Origin: Variovorax paradoxus
Lineage (GTDB): Bacteria > Pseudomonadota > Gammaproteobacteria > Burkholderiales > Burkholderiaceae_C
Assembly: GCF_902712855.1 (NCBI RefSeq)
Contig: NZ_LR743507.1
Span: forward strand, 5,318,001 to 5,382,000
Direction of reading: 5' to 3'
Length of the DNA: 64,000 nucleotides
Shown here: positions 60,843 to 64,000 of the stretch, piece after piece
Layout of the letters: the number at the start of each line of letters is the position of its first letter
Position numbering within the stretch: position 1 is the first letter of the stretch
Position numbers and translations under genes: made by a program
Notes under the pieces: generated by a model
Database searches by the model: none
The model's input: only the letters and a program-made list of their open reading frames with translations
What the model was told of the DNA's origin: nothing

Positions 60843-61484
60843 TCAGGACTTGCTGCGCAGCAACGACGGGCGCTGGTCGGCTTCGGTCCATTGCGGACCG
60901 TCGAACCAGGCGTCGCCCAGCAGGTACGCACGCAGCATCGCGAGGCCGTCGAAGCCCCAGAAGAGGCGGCCATCGACCACGTACGCCGGCGTGCCGAACA
61001 CGCCGAGCTGCAGCGCCTCGTCGGTGTTGCGCTTGAGCAGGGCCTTGCTCTCGTCGCTGCCGGCGTCGCGCTTCGGCTTGAGCTGCGCGGCGAGCGCCGC
61101 GAGGCGCGCGGGATCGCCAGCTTCCTCGCCGCCGTTCCATACATGGCGGAAGACGGTCTCGGCCACGAGCCGGCTGATGCTGCCGTCGTCGCTCGTCGAC
61201 AGCGCCAGGCGCAGGTGCGCCAGCGGGTTGTAGGGATGCGAGGCCGGCATCTCGATGCGGATGCCGTGCGCGTGGCCCAGCCACAGCACGTGCCGGTAGG
61301 TCCAGCTGCGCTTCGACGGGATCTCCGCCGGGCCGAGCTGGCCGTGCTGCTTGAGCAGAGCGCCCAGCAGCACCGGCTTGTAGGCCACGCTGAAGCTCAG
61401 GCCTTCGAGCGCCTCGGGCAGGTGCTCGAACGCGAGGTGCGCGTAGGGCGAGATGAAGTCGAGATAGAAGTCGATGTGCTTCAT
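60843..61484 (-). CDS. 2-hydroxychromene-2-carboxylate isomerase / DsbA-family oxidoreductase
   Basis: ATG 61484 gives 213 residues of the DsbA-like kappa-class GST fold. FYLDFISPYAHLAFEHLP has Ser at the catalytic position in place of CxxC, as in HCCA isomerases, and GVFGTPAYVVDGRLFWG holds the conserved cis-Pro. HCCA isomerase uses glutathione in naphthalene degradation, but many chromosomal members have no known substrate. It overlaps the DUF1289 gene by ATGA. Confidence 0.88.
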   Translation of the reverse strand: MKHIDFYLDFISPYAHLAFEHLPEALEGLSFSVAYKPVLLGALLKQHGQLGPAEIPSKRSWTYRHVLWLGHAHGIRIEMPASHPYNPLAHLRLALSTSDDGSISRLVAETVFRHVWNGGEEAGDPARLAALAAQLKPKRDAGSDESKALLKRNTDEALQLGVFGTPAYVVDGRLFWGFDGLAMLRAYLLGDAWFDGPQWTEADQRPSLLRSKS

Positions 61485-61738
61485 GGGGCGTTGTCTCCTG
61501 GCGCGCGCCAGATGCCGGCCCGCGCGCGCAACTCTATCGCGCGCCACACGTGGCGCCGCGTCTCGTCTTCCATCCTGCTCCAGCCGGCGATCTCGGGGAT
61601 GGTGCGCAGGCAGCCTTCGCAGAAGCCGCTCAGGCGGTCCATGCGGCAGACCGAGGAACACGGCGACGGCACCGCGTCGGCCCCGGCCTGCACGGCCACG
61701 GCGCGCCCGGCCAGCGTTTCAGCCGCGTCGAAGTTCAC
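61481..61738 (-). CDS. DUF1289 domain protein (Cys-rich, Fe-S-like)
   Basis: The GTG at 61738 overlaps the YbaK stop (GTGA), and the stop overlaps the isomerase start (ATGA), so three genes are coupled. The 85-residue protein has SPCSSVCRMDRLSGFCEGC and RTIPEIAGWSRM, the DUF1289 signature with four Cys that probably bind metal. The function of the family is unknown. The longer in-frame reading to 62119 lies inside ybaK and is not used. Confidence 0.85.
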   Translation of the reverse strand: MNFDAAETLAGRAVAVQAGADAVPSPCSSVCRMDRLSGFCEGCLRTIPEIAGWSRMEDETRRHVWRAIELRARAGIWRAPGDNAP

Positions 61739-62223
61739 ACCACGTCGGCCACCGGCGCGCCGGTGAGCTTCTCGAGATCGTGCGGACGCAGCTGGAACAC
61801 CGCATGCGGATGGCCCGCAGCTGCCCAGATCTCCTCGAAGCGGAACAGCTCGCGGTCGATCAGGACCACCGGCTTGGTCACATGCCCCACCGGCGACACG
61901 CCGCCGATGGTGAAGCCGGTGCGCGACTTCACGAAGTCGGCGTCGGCGCGGCCGGTCTTGCCGACCAGTGCATCGACCTTCTTCTCGTCGACGCGCTTGT
62001 CGCCCGAGGTGATGACCAGCACCGCCGCCTCGTCGCTCTTGCGCCTGAAGATGATGCTCTTGGCGATCTGCCCCACGGAGATGCCGAGTGCATCGGCGGC
62101 CTGCTGCGCGGTGCGGCATGCGTCATCGAGCATGCGCGGCGAGTGGGGATGGCCGGCATCCTGGAGCACGCGGGAAACGCGCTGGACGCCGTCGGGAAGG
62201 GAATGGAGTTCGGAACCGCACAT
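61735..62223 (-). CDS. YbaK/EbsC family aminoacyl-tRNA deacylase domain protein
   Basis: ATG 62223 gives 162 residues. AKSIIFRRKSDEAAVLVITSGDKRVDEKKV, of which AKSIIFR and LVITSGD are key, plus TIGGVSPVGH and VVLIDREL, mark the YbaK/ProX editing fold that hydrolyses mischarged tRNAs. Which tRNA it edits is not clear. It is first in the coupled trio YbaK-DUF1289-isomerase, divergent from nirB. Confidence 0.9.
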   Translation of the reverse strand: MCGSELHSLPDGVQRVSRVLQDAGHPHSPRMLDDACRTAQQAADALGISVGQIAKSIIFRRKSDEAAVLVITSGDKRVDEKKVDALVGKTGRADADFVKSRTGFTIGGVSPVGHVTKPVVLIDRELFRFEEIWAAAGHPHAVFQLRPHDLEKLTGAPVADVV

Positions 62224-62287
62224 GCCCCGAGCATACGAAAAGGCTTCGTCTACCGCTGCCGGATGCTGCCGCCACCCTTGCGGCAGC

Positions 62288-62335
62288 GCACCAATTCGGC
62301 GAATCCGGCGACCGGCCGGCGCACGAGACCCGTGC
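62288..62335 (+). promoter_or_regulatory. Two NtrC-like enhancer sites upstream of nirB
   Basis: GCACC-AATTC-GGCGA at 62288-62302 and GCAC-GAGACCC-GTGC at 62321-62335 match the NtrC consensus GCACC-N5-GGTGC, the second with both half-sites intact. Their centres are 33 bases apart, three helical turns. The second lies in a longer perfect palindrome (62316-62340). Counting from the sigma-54 element below, they sit near -138 and -105, as for glnA enhancers. Confidence 0.65.
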
Positions 62336-62407
62336 GCCGGCCCATGACGCCGGTACCTGCGCGGTGCGGAACCGGTCGCAGGCCCCGGATTCCCGGAATT
62401 CAGATTG

Positions 62408-62423
62408 CGGCACGGATATTGCT
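62408..62423 (+). promoter_or_regulatory. Sigma-54 promoter of nirB
   Basis: CGGCACGGATATTGCT matches TGGCACG-N4-TTGCW with the essential GG (62409-62410) and GC (62421-62422) ten bases apart. Transcription should begin near 62433, leaving a leader of about 210 bases. The leader holds a hairpin CCGCT-AACGAC-GGCGG whose loop would suit an ANTAR-type site, but a second such hairpin is not clear. Nothing else is seen in 62224-62643. Confidence 0.7.
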
Positions 62424-62643
62424 GCACCCAAGGCGTGGGCACGCTGACCTGATGGCGCGTCCACAGTGCCTCCGCTAACGACGGCGGGGTTCGAGCGAGC
62501 CGAGGGCCCACCAGCCAGCGGCTCGTCTGCTCCAACCCAACTTCGCATCCGTTCCTTCGCGGGGGTCCCACTGCAGCCGTCCATCCACCGGGCGGCCGCA
62601 GGCGGGCCGCAGCTTCCCGGGGCGGTTGCGTGCAGGACCCGCA

Positions 62644-64000
62644 ATGAAGATCGCAGTCATCGGCCACGGCATGGTCGGCCACAAATTCCTCGAGCAGCTC
62701 CACGAGCTCGGCATCGCCGACGCGCAGGTCACCGTGCTGTGCGAAGAGCCACGTCCGGCGTACGACCGGGTGCACCTGTCCGAATTCTTCGCTGGCAAGA
62801 CGGCCGAGGACCTGTCGCTCGTCGAGCCCGGCTTCTTCGAGCGCAGCGGCTTCACGCTGCGGCTGGCCGCGCGCGCGGCCGCGATCGAACGCCGCAACAA
62901 CACCGTGACCACCGCCGACGGCGAGGTGATCGCGTACGACAAGCTGGTGCTGGCCACCGGCTCCTTCCCCTTCGTGCCCGCGGTGCCCGGCCGCGACCGG
63001 CCGAACTGCTTCGTCTACCGCACCATCGAGGACCTCGAGGCCATGAAGGCCTGCGGCGCGAGATCGCGCAGCGGCGTCGTCGTGGGCGGCGGCCTGCTGG
63101 GACTGGAATGCGCCAAGGCGCTGCGCGACATGGGCCTGGAAACCCACGTCGTGGAGTTCGCGCCGCGCCTGATGGCGGTGCAGGTCGACGAAGGCGGCGG
63201 CCGTGCCCTGCGCAACAGCATCGAGGACCTGGGCCTGCACGTGCACACCGGCCGCAACACGGTGGAGATCACCGACGGCGCCACCGCGCGCCACCGCATG
63301 GTGTTCGCCGACGGCACGCACCTCGAGACCGACATGATCGTGTTCTCCGCCGGCATCCGCCCGCGCGACGAACTGGCGCGCCAGAGCGTGCTGGCGGTCG
63401 GCCCGCGCGGCGGCGTGGCGGTGGACAGCCACTGCCGCACCAGCGACCGCGACATCTACGCGATCGGCGAATGCGCCTCGTGGAACGAGCAGACCTTCGG
63501 CCTCGTCGCACCCGGCTACGACATGGCCCGCGTGGCTGCGAGACACATCGCGGGCGAGGCCGACGCGGCTTTCACCGGCGCCGACATGAGCACCAAGCTC
63601 AAGCTGATGGGCGTGGACGTGGCCAGCATCGGCGACGCGCACGGCAGGACGCCGAAGTCGCGCGCCTACCAGTACATCGACGAGCGCAAGCAGATCTACA
63701 AGAAGATCGTCGTCAGCGAGGACGGCAAGCAGCTGCTGGGCGCGGTGCTCGTGGGCGACGCCTCCGAATACGGCACGCTGCTGCAGATGGCGCTCAACGG
63801 CATCGCGCTGCCGGCCGACCCCGAGTTCCTGATCCTGCCGTCGAGCGACGGCAAGGCCAGGCCCGGCCTGGGCGTCGACGCGTTGCCCGACACCGCGCAG
63901 ATCTGCTCGTGCAACAACGTCACCAAGGGCTGGATCTGCGAGGCCGTGGGCCAGGGCGTGTGCACCAGCGCCGAAATGAAGGCCTGCACCAAGGCCGGCG
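62644..64000 (+). CDS. nirB: Nitrite reductase (NADH) large subunit NirB, N-terminal part
   Basis: The reading frame runs from ATG 62644 through the window end (452 codons, no stop). MKIAVIGHGMVGHKFLEQL, VTVLCEEPRPAYDRVHLSEF, GGLLGLECAKALRDMGLETH and YAIGECASWN match NirB/NasB strongly, with FAD and NAD sites. CSCNNVTKGWICEAV begins the BFD-like [2Fe-2S] region; the sirohaem domain lies beyond the edge. The enzyme reduces nitrite to ammonium. The sigma-54/NtrC-type promoter points to nitrogen-regulated assimilation. Confidence 0.95.
   Translation, partial: MKIAVIGHGMVGHKFLEQLHELGIADAQVTVLCEEPRPAYDRVHLSEFFAGKTAEDLSLVEPGFFERSGFTLRLAARAAAIERRNNTVTTADGEVIAYDKLVLATGSFPFVPAVPGRDRPNCFVYRTIEDLEAMKACGARSRSGVVVGGGLLGLECAKALRDMGLETHVVEFAPRLMAVQVDEGGGRALRNSIEDLGLHVHTGRNTVEITDGATARHRMVFADGTHLETDMIVFSAGIRPRDELARQSVLAVGPRGGVAVDSHCRTSDRDIYAIGECASWNEQTFGLVAPGYDMARVAARHIAGEADAAFTGADMSTKLKLMGVDVASIGDAHGRTPKSRAYQYIDERKQIYKKIVVSEDGKQLLGAVLVGDASEYGTLLQMALNGIALPADPEFLILPSSDGKARPGLGVDALPDTAQICSCNNVTKGWICEAVGQGVCTSAEMKACTKAG

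Noticed and set aside
62434..62643. ANTAR (NasR/NasT) antiterminator in the nirB leader
   Set aside because: One hairpin with an AACGAC loop fits, but the needed second hexaloop hairpin and terminator T-run are not evident.

Overview
The window is high-GC chromosomal DNA from a Gram-negative betaproteobacterium, most likely family Comamonadaceae (Variovorax-like). Supporting signs are the Omp32-type porin, the Bug-type solute-binding protein, the orphan branched-chain-type binding proteins, a phasin, the rplM-rpsI-erpA...anmK-M23-tyrS gene order and the intergenic repeats. Almost everything looks like stable chromosome. I see no integrase, transposase, phage gene, CRISPR array, rRNA or tRNA.

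Region 1 (1-12.4 kb): a truncated ruvB at the edge is separated from ruvA by about 7.4 kb that holds a six-gene lipid cluster resembling E. coli ynbABCD plus an acyltransferase, followed by a YdeI-family gene and an unknown gene. Then come phoH-ybeY, a cation-efflux gene coupled to dtd, and a FecR/OmpA lipoprotein pair. Region 2 (12.4-25.2 kb): housekeeping genes tyrS, M23 peptidase, anmK, an mdtD-like exporter, erpA, rpsI, rplM, rlmJ, then an S-adenosylhomocysteine operon (ahcY-tlyA-metF-rlpA) preceded by a well-formed SAH riboswitch overlapping a terminator. Region 3 (25.2-36.7 kb): a phasin, a hydrolase, and a divergent catabolic locus of eight genes (GntR regulator, hydantoinase, amino-acid-type ABC transporter, DapA-family lyase, a three-in-one HcnABC-type dehydrogenase, an M20 hydrolase) around a perfect 9-bp inverted repeat.

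Region 4 (36.7-49.4 kb): prfC, a SIMPL protein, a three-gene ABC-2 exporter, a HAD phosphatase with a possibly frameshifted start, a porin, an MFS/TetR pair, and a Bug protein-deacetylase-ornithine cyclodeaminase group. Region 5 (49.4-64 kb): a four-unit 99-bp repeat array abutting the stop codon of a double-length uvrA that itself contains an in-frame repeat-like insertion; two tandem 370-residue binding proteins; a 49-residue membrane protein missed by ordinary ORF cutoffs; a metabolite/H+ symporter; a coupled isomerase-DUF1289-YbaK trio; and nirB behind a sigma-54 promoter with two NtrC-like sites.

The most notable threads are (a) a family of about 100-bp REP-like elements that sit directly behind stop codons, always in the same orientation relative to the upstream gene; (b) the ynb-like lipid pathway wedged between ruvA and ruvB; and (c) the divergent hydantoinase/HcnABC-fusion locus. 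Functions come from motif recognition and remembered families; no database search was run.
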